NCBI RefSeq assembly: GCF_000263855.1
Contig: NZ_AJWX01000013.1
Span: 62,001 to 126,000 of the forward strand
DNA: 64,000 nt
Direction: 5' to 3'
DNA from: Pseudomonas sp. M47T1
GTDB taxonomy: Bacteria > Pseudomonadota > Gammaproteobacteria > Pseudomonadales > Pseudomonadaceae
A model generated the notes under the pieces. That model ran no database searches and was not told the DNA's origin. It was given only the letters and a program-made list of their open reading frames with translations. Below, one piece after another: positions 34,797 to 44,756 of the stretch (its first letter is position 1; each line of letters starts with the position of its first letter). Position numbers and translations under genes: made by a program.

Positions 34797-36422
34797 TTAA
34801 ATCACAAAACGCGACACCATGCCGCTCAGGCCCACGGCCAGGCGCGACAGTTCGTGGCTGGCGGCGCTGGTTTGATGGGCACCGGCGGCGGACTGATTGG
34901 CCAGGTCACGGATATTGACCAGGTTGCGGTCCACTTCCCGCGCCACCTGGGCCTGCTCCTCGGAAGCGCTGGCAATGACCAGGTTGCGCTCGTTGATCAA
35001 CGAGATCGACTCAGTGATCTGCTGCAGGGCGGTGCCGGCCTGGCGCGCCATGTCCAGGGTGGACTGGCTGCGGTGGCTGCTTTGCTGCATCGACTGCACC
35101 GCCTCGCCGGTGCCATTCTGGATGCCGTTGACCATCTGCTCGATTTCCCGCGTGGACTGTTGGGTACGATGGGCCAGGGCCCGCACCTCGTCGGCCACCA
35201 CGGCAAAACCACGCCCTGCCTCGCCCGCCCGCGCCGCCTCGATGGCGGCGTTGAGTGCCAGCAGGTTGGTTTGTTCGGCAATGGCGCGAATCACGTCCAG
35301 CACCTGGCCGATATCACGGCCCTGGGCCGCCAGGCCCTCGATCAGCACCGACGTCTGCTGCACGTCCTGGGTCATGTGCTGGATGGCGCCCACGGTTTCG
35401 CTGACGCGGTCGCGGCCTTGCAGCGCCACCTGGTTGGATTCCTGGGACGCCTGGGAAGTGGACACGGCGTTGCGCGCCACCTCTTCCACCGCCGCCGTCA
35501 TTTCATTCACGGCCGTGGCAGCCTGTTCGATTTCCTGGTTCTGCGCCACCAGGCCCTTGGAGGCCTCTTCGGTGACGGCGCTCAGCTCCTCGGCCGCCGA
35601 GGCCAACTGAGTGGCGGAGCCGGCGATCTGTTCGATGGTCTGGCGCAGGTTGCCCTGCATCTGTGCCAGGGCCTTGAGCAATTGCGCCGGTTCGTCGCGG
35701 CCTTCCACCGCAATCGGTTGAGTGAGGTTGCCGTCGGCGATGGTCTGCGCGGCCTTCACGGCCACGTTCAGCGGGTTGACGATGCTGCGGGTCAACAGCC
35801 AGGCCAGCAGCACGGTCATCAGGCAGGCAATGATCGAGACAATGATGACGCACCCGTTGGCCAGGCTGTACTGGGCAGCGGCCTCATCACCCGCCGCCTT
35901 GGCACCGGCCTGGTTGATGGCCACCAGGCGGTTGAGCTGATCGCCCATCTTGTCGGAACCATCCTTGATACCGGTATTGAGCAAGGTGCGCATGTCTTCC
36001 AGTTTGTTCTGGTGAGACAAGTCTTGCAGGCGGCTTTGCAATTGCAGGTAAGTATTGAGCGATGTTTCAAATTCCCGGTACAACGCTTGCTCATCAGCGC
36101 CTGCGGGCAGTACCGCATACTGGCGTTGAGCCTGCTTTAGTTTGTCCACCAGAACACCAATGCGGGTATCGGTGTCGGCAATCATTTCCGGTTCGCGGTT
36201 GACCAGCAAGCGGAATGAGGTCACCCGCAAGCGCACCACACCTTCCACCATGTTGCCCAGGAAACTGACGCTGGGCAGCTGGTTGGTCTGCATGTCGATA
36301 GAGGCCTGGCGGATCAGTGCCATGCGGTTGGAGGCAAAGACCCCGAGCAACACCACCAGCAAGGCGATGAAGGCAAACCCGAGGAACGCACGCGGGGCGA
36401 TGTTCATGTTTCGTAGGGACAT
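34797..36422 (-). CDS. Methyl-accepting chemotaxis protein, four-helix-bundle sensor type
   Basis: A 541-aa chemoreceptor: membrane segment about 12-32, a roughly 155-residue helical periplasmic domain of the four-helix-bundle type (with [17 protein letters not shown]), second membrane segment about 190-212, HAMP ([20 protein letters not shown]), and the signalling tip [19 protein letters not shown]. The C-terminus, SGMVSRFVI, has no CheR-binding pentapeptide. Its ligand is unknown; the downstream aruH hints at arginine or related compounds, but that is only context. The 400-bp region upstream should hold its promoter. Confidence 0.92.
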   Translation of the reverse strand: MSLRNMNIAPRAFLGFAFIALLVVLLGVFASNRMALIRQASIDMQTNQLPSVSFLGNMVEGVVRLRVTSFRLLVNREPEMIADTDTRIGVLVDKLKQAQRQYAVLPAGADEQALYREFETSLNTYLQLQSRLQDLSHQNKLEDMRTLLNTGIKDGSDKMGDQLNRLVAINQAGAKAAGDEAAAQYSLANGCVIIVSIIACLMTVLLAWLLTRSIVNPLNVAVKAAQTIADGNLTQPIAVEGRDEPAQLLKALAQMQGNLRQTIEQIAGSATQLASAAEELSAVTEEASKGLVAQNQEIEQAATAVNEMTAAVEEVARNAVSTSQASQESNQVALQGRDRVSETVGAIQHMTQDVQQTSVLIEGLAAQGRDIGQVLDVIRAIAEQTNLLALNAAIEAARAGEAGRGFAVVADEVRALAHRTQQSTREIEQMVNGIQNGTGEAVQSMQQSSHRSQSTLDMARQAGTALQQITESISLINERNLVIASASEEQAQVAREVDRNLVNIRDLANQSAAGAHQTSAASHELSRLAVGLSGMVSRFVI

Positions 36423-36823
36423 GGAATAGCTCTCACAGAGAAAGGTGGCGCGGCATCCATGCGGTTGAAGTACGCAAAAGGCTCGCGTGCCGAACAGTCG
36501 CGTGCCTTACCAGAGCTATCGGCAGAACTTTAGAAAAATGAGCGGCTTATTGGAAATAAACATAAGTTTATTTAACTGGATGGTCCATGTTTCTGAGGTG
36601 AAACGTTTGCGCTGCAAACATGGCACTTTAATCTCACTGCCATTGGTCGGCTGCTTTATGACCTGCGTCAAAAAATGCGCATTGCGGATGTTTTTAGTTA
36701 AAAAACTTCCCTGCCCTGTGTGCTCGAATGCTACTTTTACAGTCTCGAAAGGGTCGGGGCAGAACACGCCAGTTGAAGAAATTCGGCACGCCGGCCGGGC
36801 TGCACGATGCAGAGGTGGCACAG
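36423..36823. other. Noncoding, AT-richer stretch with small hairpins
   Basis: No convincing gene is seen. The middle is clearly less GC-rich than its surroundings. Two compact inverted repeats stand out: AAATAAAC (36554-36561) with GTTTATTT (36566-36573), loop 4; and GTTTGC (36605-36610) with GCAAAC (36614-36619), loop 3. The region must hold promoters for the chemoreceptor on one side and the small gene on the other; an sRNA is possible but not shown. Confidence 0.4.
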
Positions 36824-37084
36824 ATGAACAAAATGACCTTTCCCAACGCCTGCCAGGTCATGCGTTGGCATTTTCACCCCATGGGGTTCGAGGGCAGCAT
36901 GGACGCGCCCAGCAGCATGGTTGCACGGCTGTTCGACCGTGCCAGCGGTGAAACCCTGATCGCCATCGCCGGCATACCCTGTGCCACGGTGATGAACGCC
37001 GCCGATGTGGAACGCATCATCGAGGCGGTGGAAGCTGAGCTGGAAGCCTTTATCCCGCCCCACTCGCTGTCAGCGTTCGGCTGA
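36824..37084 (+). CDS. Small conserved protein, DUF1652-like
   Basis: An 86-aa protein starting at ATG 36824 after an AGAGG ribosome site. The core, FPNACQVMRWHFHPMGFE followed by a PSSMVARLFDRASGE strand and a helical tail, resembles a small family found mainly in Pseudomonas (DUF1652, by recollection). Function is unknown. No membrane segment or signal peptide. A longer in-frame reading from 36728 lacks a ribosome site and runs through AT-rich DNA. Confidence 0.62.
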   Translation: MNKMTFPNACQVMRWHFHPMGFEGSMDAPSSMVARLFDRASGETLIAIAGIPCATVMNAADVERIIEAVEAELEAFIPPHSLSAFG

Positions 37085-37133
37085 CAGCGGCACCTCTCCA
37101 GGCACCGCCCGCCTTGCAGCCGTGTGCCACCAG

Positions 37134-39662
37134 TTACGCGGTGGTGGCGCTGCGCAGGTCTTCGAAGAAAGGTTTGTCACCCGCTACGTTGTCCGATGCC
37201 TTGGGCAGCGCGGCAGCGTCCTTGGTTGCAGCTTCCACGTACCAGTAGCAATGGCTCACCGCCCGGGTCACGGCCACGTAGGCCAGGCGCAGTGTCTCGT
37301 CCTGCTGGGCCTTGTCGTAGGCTTGCGCCTCGCCCGGTTTGCCCAGGCCTGCCTGGCGGTACACCTGGTTTTTGTAGGGTGAACGGGTGACATGCTGGCA
37401 GTCGCCTACCAAAAACACCGCGTCGGCCTGCAAGCCCTTGGCGCTGTGATAGGTCAATTGCTTGATCTGCCGTTCGCCCACGGGCCGCGCCTGGTCGCGC
37501 TGCAACAACGGCAACAGGTGCTCGGCAGCAGCGGCACGGTCACTGCCTTTGCGGAACAGCAACAGGATCGAATCTGCGCGCTGGTAGTGTTCGGCCACGG
37601 TCAGCGCCATGGTCTCGTCGTCGCGGTCCAGCACGCGCACCGGCGTCAACACCTGGGGCTGCCGGCCAGCGGCCCGGGCCTTCTTGCCGGGGATGGCCGG
37701 GGCGTTGCGCACAAGGTGCTCGGCGGCATCAATGATGTGCTGGTGGCTGCGGAAGTTGTCCGCCAGCATCACCCGCGTGGTGGCCGGGGACGGGAACTGT
37801 TTGGCGAACTCCATGAAGTACTTGGGCGAGCTGCCGCGCCAGCCGTAGATCGACTGCCAGTCATCGCCCACACACAACAGCGAGGAATACTGCGCCACTC
37901 GCCCTACCGACAGTTGCGGGCCACGGTTGCGGATTTCCCTCAGGGTGGCCCGCAGCCAGGAAACAATCTGCGGCGACACGTCCTGGAATTCATCGATCAT
38001 CAGGTGCGACAGCGGGCGCAGCATGTCATCGCCCACTTGGCGAAGGTTTTCCGGGTTGTTCTCGCCGAACAGGGCAAACATGCGGTTGTAGGTCATGACC
38101 GGCGGCGACTGTTTGAGCAAGTGGGCCTCAAAGGCCTTCCAGTACAGGCTAAGGGCCTCGAAAAACAGCCGGTCATTGTCGTCGCTGGCAAAGCTCATCT
38201 GGCCCACGGCCGCCGACACGTCCAGGCCGAGGTTCTCGATGAAACCGGCCGCTGCCACAAAGCAGTCCAGCAACGGCGCCGCCACCAGTTCGCCCTTGAC
38301 CTTGTAGTCGAAGCCGGGCCCCGCCACCGCGTCGCCCGCCAACGAGCCCAGCAGGCGTCGAGCCTGGGCGTAGTTTTCCAGCCAAATCACCGGTCGCGGG
38401 CAGAAAGCCTGGAACAGCGTACGTTTGATCACCCACTCGGCCCACACCGGCAGCTTGGCGCCAGGGCGTTTCATCTGCTGGTCTTGGGACGGGTCGAAAC
38501 CCAGCACCACCCAGGCGTCCATCTCGGCGATGTAGCCGTGGAAATGGAAGCGGCTGCCGTTGATGTCCACGGTTTCGCGGCTGGGCTCGATGCCCTTGAT
38601 GGGCCAGGCGCCGGCGTTGAACCACAAATCCTCGATCACATCGCACAGTTCCTCGTCGCGGCGTGAGGACAACTCGGTCACGGCCACGCGCTTCTGCACA
38701 TCGGGGTGCTCGCGGTCCAGTTCCTTGAGTTGCAGGGCCTGACGGCGCAAGGGGCCGATCAGCTCGGCGAAGCGCTCGCTGCGCTGCATAAGGTCGCGGT
38801 AGCACAGGTTCATCTGCTGGCGCTGGGCGTCGTTGAGGCGCAGGTCGAAAGGGTTGCTGTCGGCGTCTTCGTCCGCACCGGGCGCAGGCGCCTGGTTGCT
38901 GAGGTTTTCAAACGCGCGCAACTGGCCGAAACCCGGCAGGCTGCGTACCAGCGGCAGGATGCGCGAGTGGAAGGTGCGCACCACCTCGCGCACCTGCTTG
39001 CCGGTGAGCCTGTAGCCCCATAGGCCGAACACGTGCAGCAGCTTATTGATGAAGTCCTTGCGCGACTCGCGAGTGAAGGTCACCACGGTGAGGGCATCCA
39101 GTTCCATGCCCAGATAGTGGTGCAGCACCAGCATGCGCAACACCAGCGAGGTGGACTTGCCCGCCCCTGCCCCGGCGATCACGCAGGTGGACGGCGTGTC
39201 ACTGAAAATCAGCTTCCACTGCGCGGCGCTGGGCTGTGCGGCTTCGGGCAGGCGCTGGGCGACGTCGGCCTTGATGCCCCGTTTCAGCTCGGCGCTGAGC
39301 GCAGGCTTCCAGTGGTCGAACAGGTAGTCGTCCACCCCGGGCACGCCGTGCTCGTCGGGGCGCGTGTCTCGAATCACCAGCACCTGCTGGCCTTCCTCGA
39401 AGCCTTCCACGCGACCGCGCTCGTAGCCTTCACGCACGCCCTCGCCATGGCCGCTGCGCTGCCCAGCCACGTGGCCATGGAACCAGGAATCGCGGTGCTG
39501 GGCGCTGAGGCGGCTGAGGCCGCGGCCCAGCAAGCGGGCAACCAGGCGTTTGAGCAGGGGCAATTGGGCAGGAGGGACAAGTTCGGCGGGAAGTTCGGAC
39601 ACACGGGCACCAGGGTGGAAATGACAGGCCCTGACACTGCCAGCCAACGCTTGAGTAATCAA
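37134..39662 (-). CDS. UvrD/Rep-type superfamily 1 DNA helicase
   Basis: An 842-aa SF1A helicase. Walker A is GAGAGKST, motif II is IDEFQDVSP, motif III VGDDWQSIYGWRG and a late motif VTRAVSHCYW. The first 150 residues precede the helicase core and hold a basic, Arg-rich segment; there is a large insertion between motifs I and II. Such UvrD-like proteins act in repair or restart of replication; an exact role is not evident. The start is uncertain: 39662 is the longest ATG reading and GTG codons follow within 22 residues. It ends near the small DUF1652-like gene, convergent. Confidence 0.85.
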   Translation of the reverse strand: MITQALAGSVRACHFHPGARVSELPAELVPPAQLPLLKRLVARLLGRGLSRLSAQHRDSWFHGHVAGQRSGHGEGVREGYERGRVEGFEEGQQVLVIRDTRPDEHGVPGVDDYLFDHWKPALSAELKRGIKADVAQRLPEAAQPSAAQWKLIFSDTPSTCVIAGAGAGKSTSLVLRMLVLHHYLGMELDALTVVTFTRESRKDFINKLLHVFGLWGYRLTGKQVREVVRTFHSRILPLVRSLPGFGQLRAFENLSNQAPAPGADEDADSNPFDLRLNDAQRQQMNLCYRDLMQRSERFAELIGPLRRQALQLKELDREHPDVQKRVAVTELSSRRDEELCDVIEDLWFNAGAWPIKGIEPSRETVDINGSRFHFHGYIAEMDAWVVLGFDPSQDQQMKRPGAKLPVWAEWVIKRTLFQAFCPRPVIWLENYAQARRLLGSLAGDAVAGPGFDYKVKGELVAAPLLDCFVAAAGFIENLGLDVSAAVGQMSFASDDNDRLFFEALSLYWKAFEAHLLKQSPPVMTYNRMFALFGENNPENLRQVGDDMLRPLSHLMIDEFQDVSPQIVSWLRATLREIRNRGPQLSVGRVAQYSSLLCVGDDWQSIYGWRGSSPKYFMEFAKQFPSPATTRVMLADNFRSHQHIIDAAEHLVRNAPAIPGKKARAAGRQPQVLTPVRVLDRDDETMALTVAEHYQRADSILLLFRKGSDRAAAAEHLLPLLQRDQARPVGERQIKQLTYHSAKGLQADAVFLVGDCQHVTRSPYKNQVYRQAGLGKPGEAQAYDKAQQDETLRLAYVAVTRAVSHCYWYVEAATKDAAALPKASDNVAGDKPFFEDLRSATTA

Positions 39663-39679
39663 GCATTTACGTCACGCCT

Positions 39680-39745
39680 GTGGGCGCTGGCTTGCCCGCG
39701 AGCGGTTGGGTGCCCTGAACAGCCCGCAGGCAAGCCAGCGCCCAC
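39680..39745. repeat. REP-type palindrome with long loop
   Basis: GTGGGCGCTGGCTTGCC (39680-39696) and its exact reverse complement (39729-39745) form a perfect 17-bp stem around 32 nt. This is the same family as the repeat at 21830. It lies between the divergent UvrD-like and pirin genes. Confidence 0.78.
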
Positions 39746-39863
39746 GAATAACGAAACACATTGATTAATTCGATTGGAATATTGAAGTTTTTACGCTTTT
39801 TTTCGATCTATGGAAGAGAGACACTGGCCCCGTGATTCAAATCTTCCACTTAAGGAGTGCACC

Positions 39864-40562
39864 ATGATTCAGCTCAGACCTTTCGCGTCCTTGGGTGGCG
39901 CCAACCACGGATGGCTCGACGCCCATCACCACTTTTCCTTCGCCGAGTACCATGACCCCAAACGCATGAACTGGGGCAACCTGCGGGTGTGGAACGATGA
40001 CGTGATCGCCCCGGGCACCGGTTTCCCGCAACACCCGCACCGGGACATGGAAATCATCACCTACGTCCGTGAAGGCGCCATTACCCACCAGGACAACCTG
40101 GGCAACAAGGGCCGCACCGAAGCAGGCGATGTGCAGGTGATGAGTGCCGGCACCGGCATTGCCCACAGTGAGTACAACCTGGAAAAAGGCGCCACGCGCA
40201 TCTTCCAGATCTGGATCATCCCGGACAACCGCGGTGAAGCACCGTCCTGGGGCGCTCGCCCATTTCCCAAGGGTGAACGCGGCGAAGGCTTCGTGACCCT
40301 GGCCAGCGGCCGTGCCATTGATGATGTCAGCCTGCGCATCCGCGCCGACGGCCGCCTGGTGGCCGCCACGCTGAAAGCCGGCGAGACCGCCGAGTACGTG
40401 CTGGACGAGGGCCGCAAGGCCTATTTGGTACCGGCCAAGGGTGTGATCGAGGTCAACGGTGTGCGCGCCGTGGCCCGCGACGGTGTGGCGGTGGAGGACG
40501 AACGTGTACTGCGGGTGACCGCGGTTGAAGACGCCGAGATCGTGTTGGTAGATGTGGCGTGA
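39864..40562 (+). CDS. Pirin-family protein
   Basis: A 232-aa bicupin of the pirin family. The N-terminal cupin shows the metal-binding residues in FPQHPHRDMEIITYV and, further on, GTGIAHSEYN; the second cupin is weaker. Bacterial pirins are metal enzymes, and the YhhW type acts as a quercetin 2,3-dioxygenase, though the natural substrate is usually unknown. ATG 39864 follows TAAGGAG; the longer reading from 39810 adds a non-family tail. A strong terminator follows directly. Confidence 0.88.
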   Translation: MIQLRPFASLGGANHGWLDAHHHFSFAEYHDPKRMNWGNLRVWNDDVIAPGTGFPQHPHRDMEIITYVREGAITHQDNLGNKGRTEAGDVQVMSAGTGIAHSEYNLEKGATRIFQIWIIPDNRGEAPSWGARPFPKGERGEGFVTLASGRAIDDVSLRIRADGRLVAATLKAGETAEYVLDEGRKAYLVPAKGVIEVNGVRAVARDGVAVEDERVLRVTAVEDAEIVLVDVA

Positions 40563-40567
40563 ACATG

Positions 40568-40601
40568 AAAAAGGGCCTGCAGTGATGCAGGCCCTTTTTT
40601 T
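40568..40601. terminator. Bidirectional intrinsic terminator between pirin and pgm
   Basis: AAAAAGGGCCTGCA (40568-40581), GTGA loop, and TGCAGGCCCTTTTT (40586-40599) form a perfect 14-bp stem with an A-run on one side and a T-run on the other, placed between two convergent genes. Confidence 0.92.
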
Positions 40602-40615
40602 ATGAGCGCTGAAAA

Positions 40616-42256
40616 TCAGCGGATGGCAGCGTCCACCAACACCTGCGCTTCACCCACCAGGCGCTGCAGATGCGCCTCGTCGACAAAGCTTTCGGCGTAG
40701 ATCTTGTAGATGTCCTCGGTGCCCGACGGCCGCGCGGCGAACCAGCCGTTGGCGGTCATGACCTTGAGGCCGCCGATGGCCTGGTTGTTGCCTGGCGCGT
40801 GGCTGAGGATCTGCTCGATCTTCTCGCCGGCCAGCTCGGTGGACTTCACCTGATCAGGCGACAGTTTGCCCAGCAGGGCTTTCTGCGCAGGGTTGGCCTT
40901 GGCTTCCACACGGGTGGCGAACGGCTCGCCCAGGTCGCGGGTCAGTTCCTGATAGGCCAGGCCCGGGTTGCGACCGGTGCGCGCCGTGATCTCGGCAGCC
41001 AGCAAGGCCGGGATCAGGCCGTCCTTGTCGGTCGCCCATACACCACCGTCACGGCGCAGGAACGAAGCGCCGGCGCTCTCTTCACCGCCAAAGCCCAGGG
41101 AACCGTCGAACAGGCCGTCGGCGAAGTACTTGAAGCCCACCGGCACTTCGTACAGGCGACGACCCAGGCGCGCGGTAACGCGGTCGATCAGGCCGCTGCT
41201 GACCACGGTCTTGCCCACGGCGGCATCGGCGCGCCACTGCGGGCGGTTCTGGAACAGGTAATCAATGGCCACCGCCAGATAGTTGTTGGGGGCCAGCAGG
41301 CCGCCGTTCGGGGTGACGATGCCGTGACGGTCATGGTCCGGGTCGCAGGCGAAGGCCACGTCGAAGCGGTCTTTCAGGCCGATCAAGCCCTGCATGGCGT
41401 ACGGCGAGGACGGGTCCATGCGGATCTGCCCGTCCCAGTCCACGCACATGAAACGGAAGGTCGGGTCGACGTGGGTGTTGACCACGTCCAGGTTCAATGT
41501 GTAGTGATCGGCAATGGCCGACCAGTAGTTGACTCCGGCGCCGCCCAATGGGTCTACGCCCAGGCGCAGGCCGGCGCCACGGATGGCGTCCAGGTCGATG
41601 ACGTTGCCCAGGTCGGCCACGTAGGTGTTGAGGTAGTCGTGGCGATGGGTGGTGGCCGCCTTCAGCGCCTGCTCGTGGCCCATGCGCTTGATGCCCTTGA
41701 GGCCGTCCGCCAGCAGTTCGTTGGCCTTGGCCTCGATCCACTTGGTGACATGGCTGTCGGCCGGGCCGCCGTTGGGCGGGTTGTACTTGAAGCCGCCGCT
41801 TTGCGGCGGGTTGTGCGACGGGGTGATGACGATGCCGTCCGCCAGGCCCTGGGTGCGACCCTTGTTGTAGCACAGGATGGCGTGGGACACGGCCGGCGTC
41901 GGGGTGTACTCGTCGTTGTGCGAGATCATCACCTGCACGCCGTTGGCCGCCAGTACTTCCAGGGCACTGGCAGCGGCCGGCGTGGACAGCGCATGGGTGT
42001 CGGCGCCCAGGTACAGCGGGCCATCGATGCCCTGCGCCTGACGGTACAGGCAGATGGCCTGGCTGATGGCCAATACGTGCCATTCGTTGAAGCTTGCATC
42101 AAAGGAACTGCCACGGTGCCCGGACGTACCGAAGGCCACACGCTGGGTGGCCTGTTCGGCAGACGGCTGGACCGTGTAATAGGCGGTCACCAGTCGCGGA
42201 ATATCGACCAGCACGCTTTCTGGAGCCGGCTTACCCGCCAATGGACTGAGCTTCAT
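40616..42256 (-). CDS. pgm: Phosphoglucomutase (alpha-D-glucose phosphate-specific)
   Basis: A 546-aa alpha-D-phosphohexomutase of the bacterial Pgm type. The phosphoserine loop is TPSHNPP, the metal-binding loop is DPDHD, the sugar-binding loop is GGEESAG, and the phosphate-binding motif is RPSGTED near the end; N-terminal FGTSGHRG is also typical. It interconverts glucose 1-phosphate and 6-phosphate for glycogen, trehalose or envelope sugars. ATG 42256 gives the standard start. It is monocistronic and ends in a shared bidirectional terminator. Confidence 0.95.
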   Translation of the reverse strand: MKLSPLAGKPAPESVLVDIPRLVTAYYTVQPSAEQATQRVAFGTSGHRGSSFDASFNEWHVLAISQAICLYRQAQGIDGPLYLGADTHALSTPAAASALEVLAANGVQVMISHNDEYTPTPAVSHAILCYNKGRTQGLADGIVITPSHNPPQSGGFKYNPPNGGPADSHVTKWIEAKANELLADGLKGIKRMGHEQALKAATTHRHDYLNTYVADLGNVIDLDAIRGAGLRLGVDPLGGAGVNYWSAIADHYTLNLDVVNTHVDPTFRFMCVDWDGQIRMDPSSPYAMQGLIGLKDRFDVAFACDPDHDRHGIVTPNGGLLAPNNYLAVAIDYLFQNRPQWRADAAVGKTVVSSGLIDRVTARLGRRLYEVPVGFKYFADGLFDGSLGFGGEESAGASFLRRDGGVWATDKDGLIPALLAAEITARTGRNPGLAYQELTRDLGEPFATRVEAKANPAQKALLGKLSPDQVKSTELAGEKIEQILSHAPGNNQAIGGLKVMTANGWFAARPSGTEDIYKIYAESFVDEAHLQRLVGEAQVLVDAAIR

Positions 42257-42479
42257 GCATAACCTCTGAAAAGGAATTCGGGAACACTAAGGGTCAGTTT
42301 ACTGGCAGTTTGACCTTGGCGCGACGAGTTCGATCCGTAGGTGAATGAAAATTGACACACGTCCCTACCCCCGCCGCCTCTGCGGGGCGCGCATTTTTTT
42401 GTAGGCGCTGCCGAGGCGGCGCAAAGGTTCGCAGGACCTTGGGCTCTGTGGTTCGGATGGCGGGCACGCTATGCGAGCC

Positions 42480-42501
42480 TTCGCAGCCTGGCGGCAGCTA
42501 C
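42480..42501. repeat. Single REP unit
   Basis: The 17-mer TTCGCAGCCTGGCGGCA at 42480-42496 is identical to that at 3050-3066; it continues as GCTAC and overlaps the stop of the helicase gene. A degenerate partner (GTAGGCGCTGCCGAGGC) lies near 42402, so it may be half of an older pair. Confidence 0.6.
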
Positions 42502-44756
42502 GGGGCAATTTCCCACCACCGCGGTAGCAACGCCTTGATCCGGCTTTCGCTGAAACGGTCGTCAATCAGCACTACCACGCCGGTGTCCTGCTGGCCGCGA
42601 ATCACTCGGCCTGCCGCCTGTACCACTTTGTGCAGGCCGGGGTACAGGTAGGTGTAGTCGTAGCCGGCGCCGAAGATGTCGCCCATGCGTGCCTTGAGCT
42701 GTTCGTTGATCGGGTTGAATTGGGCCAGGCCCAGGGTGGCGATGAAAGCGCCGATCAGGCGCTTGCCAGGCAGGTCGATGCCTTCACCGAAGGCGCCGCC
42801 CAATACCGCGAAGCCCACGCCCTGGCTGTGTTCGCTGAACTGGCCAAGGAAGTCGCGCCGCTGCGCTTCGTCCATTCTGCGCCCCTGCAGCCACAGCGGC
42901 ACGCCGGGGTGCCGCTCGGCCATGACCTGGGCCACCTGTTGCAAGTAGTCAAAGCTGCTGAAGAACGCCAGGTAATTACCGGGCGCGCGGGCAAACTGGC
43001 CGGCAATCAGGTCGGCGATCGGCGCCAGGGACGCCTGGCGATGGTTGAAGCGCGTGGAAATGCTGTTGATGATGCGCACCTGCAACTGTGCGGCACTGAA
43101 CGGTGACTGCACGTCGATCCACGCGCAATCGGCCGGCAGCCCCAGCAGGTCGGCGAAGTAGTGCTGCGGGCTCAAGGTAGCGGAGAACAACACGCAACTG
43201 CGCGCCGCCTTCAGCCGTGGCCCGCTCAGGGGGGCTGGCACCACGTTGCGCAGGTTCAACTGGGCCTGACGTCGGCGCCCTGCCCCCTCGCGCTGTTGGA
43301 TGTCGAACACATAGTGCTCGCCGAACAGCTCGGCCACGCGGGTGAACTGCAAGGCGTCGAAGTAGAAATCCAGCCAGGCGCGGTCGAGGCCCTCGGGCTG
43401 TTCGTTGAGCAGGTCGGCGATGGCTGCGGTGCAACGCAGCAACGCCTGCACGAATTTGTCAGGTAGGTGGGCGTAGGCCTGGTAAGGGCCCAGTTGATCC
43501 TTGTACAGCGCGTTCCATTCGCGATTGAGCCGTTGCAACGAGCTTTTCAACGCCGGCGGCGGGTCACGTCGCAGTGCGCCCAGGTGGTACTGGTCAAGGC
43601 TGGCGCTGTACATGCCGCGCGTGCGCTCCACCAGGTTGTGCGCTTCGTCGGCCAGCAGCGCCAGACGCCACTGGTTGGCCTGGGCCAGGCCGAACAGCAA
43701 GGCGTTGAGGTCGAAGTAGTAGTTGTAGTCGCCAATCACCACGTCGGCCCAGCGCGCCAGTTCCTGGCTCAGGTAGTACGGGCACACCTGATGAGCCAAG
43801 GCCACTTCGCGCACGGCCTGCTGGTCCTGCACGCGCACCTGCATGGCCGCCGCCCGCGCTGCCGGCAGGCGGTCATAAAAGCCCTTGGCCAGCGGGCAGG
43901 AATCACCGTGACAGGCCTTGTCCAAGTGCTCGCAGGCCTTGTCGCGAGCCACCAGTTCCAAGCTGCGCAGCGGCAGCTGGGGCGCGCTGGCGCCGATTTT
44001 ACGCAAGGCCTCCAGGGCCAGTTGGCGTCCGGGGGTCTTGGCCGTGAGAAAGAGGATCTTGTCCAACTGCTGGGGCACCAATGCCTTGAGCATCGGGAAC
44101 AGCGTGCCCAGGGTCTTGCCGATGCCGGTGGTGGCCTGGGCCATCAGGCAGCGCCCGGTGCTGACCGCCTTGTATACGGTCTCGGCCAGGTCACGCTGGC
44201 CCAGGCGGAAGTCACCATGGGGGAATTTCAACGTGCGCAGGCATTGGTCACGTTCCGCGGCGCGGAACATTTCCGACCTGGCCCAGGTGAGAAACAGTGC
44301 GCACTGCTGATCGAAAAAAACCTTCAGGTCAACCGCCTGCCAGCTTTCCTCGATCAGGGTCTGGCGATCACTGTCGACCTCCAGGTAAACCAGCGCCAGG
44401 TTCAGCTGTTGCAGGTCGTCGCGCTGGCACAGCAGCCAGCCATACACCCGCGCCTGAGCCCAGTGCAATTGGCGATGGTTGGCAGGCTGGCGCTCCAGGT
44501 CGCCGCGGTGGGTCTTGATCTCCTCCAGACGGTTGCGTACCGGGTCATAGCCGTCGGCCCGGCCACGCACCAACAGTTCGCCGAACTCGCCCTCCAGCGC
44601 CACCTCGCTCTGGTACGCCGCGCCCCGCCCGGCCGTCACCCGCCGGTGCCCGGCCATGCCTTCCTGGGCGCTGGGCGACGGGGTGAAGCGCAGGTCCAGG
44701 TCACCGACCTTGGCGGTAAACTCGCACAGGGCGCGCACCGCCACGCGATAACTCAC
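42498..44756 (-). CDS. XPD/DinG-type helicase with N-terminal PD-(D/E)xK nuclease-like region
   Basis: A 752-aa superfamily 2 helicase. The first 110 residues hold a Cas4-like PD-(D/E)xK pattern: GRADGYD and EEIKT. The helicase core has Walker A ATTGIGKT, DEAH (LADEAHNL) and a helicase C domain; four cysteines (CEHLDKACHGDSC and later VCPYY) between motifs I and II fit an XPD-type [4Fe-4S] domain. GTG 44756 overlaps the FAN1 stop as GTGA and gives VSYRVAVRALCEF, so it is preferred over ATG 44768. With the upstream FAN1 gene it is probably a repair nuclease-helicase unit. Confidence 0.87.
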   Translation of the reverse strand: MSYRVAVRALCEFTAKVGDLDLRFTPSPSAQEGMAGHRRVTAGRGAAYQSEVALEGEFGELLVRGRADGYDPVRNRLEEIKTHRGDLERQPANHRQLHWAQARVYGWLLCQRDDLQQLNLALVYLEVDSDRQTLIEESWQAVDLKVFFDQQCALFLTWARSEMFRAAERDQCLRTLKFPHGDFRLGQRDLAETVYKAVSTGRCLMAQATTGIGKTLGTLFPMLKALVPQQLDKILFLTAKTPGRQLALEALRKIGASAPQLPLRSLELVARDKACEHLDKACHGDSCPLAKGFYDRLPAARAAAMQVRVQDQQAVREVALAHQVCPYYLSQELARWADVVIGDYNYYFDLNALLFGLAQANQWRLALLADEAHNLVERTRGMYSASLDQYHLGALRRDPPPALKSSLQRLNREWNALYKDQLGPYQAYAHLPDKFVQALLRCTAAIADLLNEQPEGLDRAWLDFYFDALQFTRVAELFGEHYVFDIQQREGAGRRRQAQLNLRNVVPAPLSGPRLKAARSCVLFSATLSPQHYFADLLGLPADCAWIDVQSPFSAAQLQVRIINSISTRFNHRQASLAPIADLIAGQFARAPGNYLAFFSSFDYLQQVAQVMAERHPGVPLWLQGRRMDEAQRRDFLGQFSEHSQGVGFAVLGGAFGEGIDLPGKRLIGAFIATLGLAQFNPINEQLKARMGDIFGAGYDYTYLYPGLHKVVQAAGRVIRGQQDTGVVVLIDDRFSESRIKALLPRWWEIAP

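Noticed and set aside
34791..36140. 449-codon plus-strand open frame opposite the second chemoreceptor
   Set aside because: His/Leu/Gln-rich antisense shadow; the chemoreceptor reading is certain.
36516..36821. 101-aa minus-strand frame in the AT-richer gap
   Set aside because: Cys/Lys/Phe-rich translation of noncoding DNA with no ribosome site or family match.
40670..42262. 530-codon plus-strand open frame opposite pgm
   Set aside because: Antisense shadow of pgm; the minus-strand frame has all phosphoglucomutase motifs.
42369..42387. CCCCGC/GCGGGG hairpin followed by a T-run at 42394-42400
   Set aside because: It has the form of a plus-strand terminator, but no plus-strand gene precedes it; both neighbours are on the minus strand.
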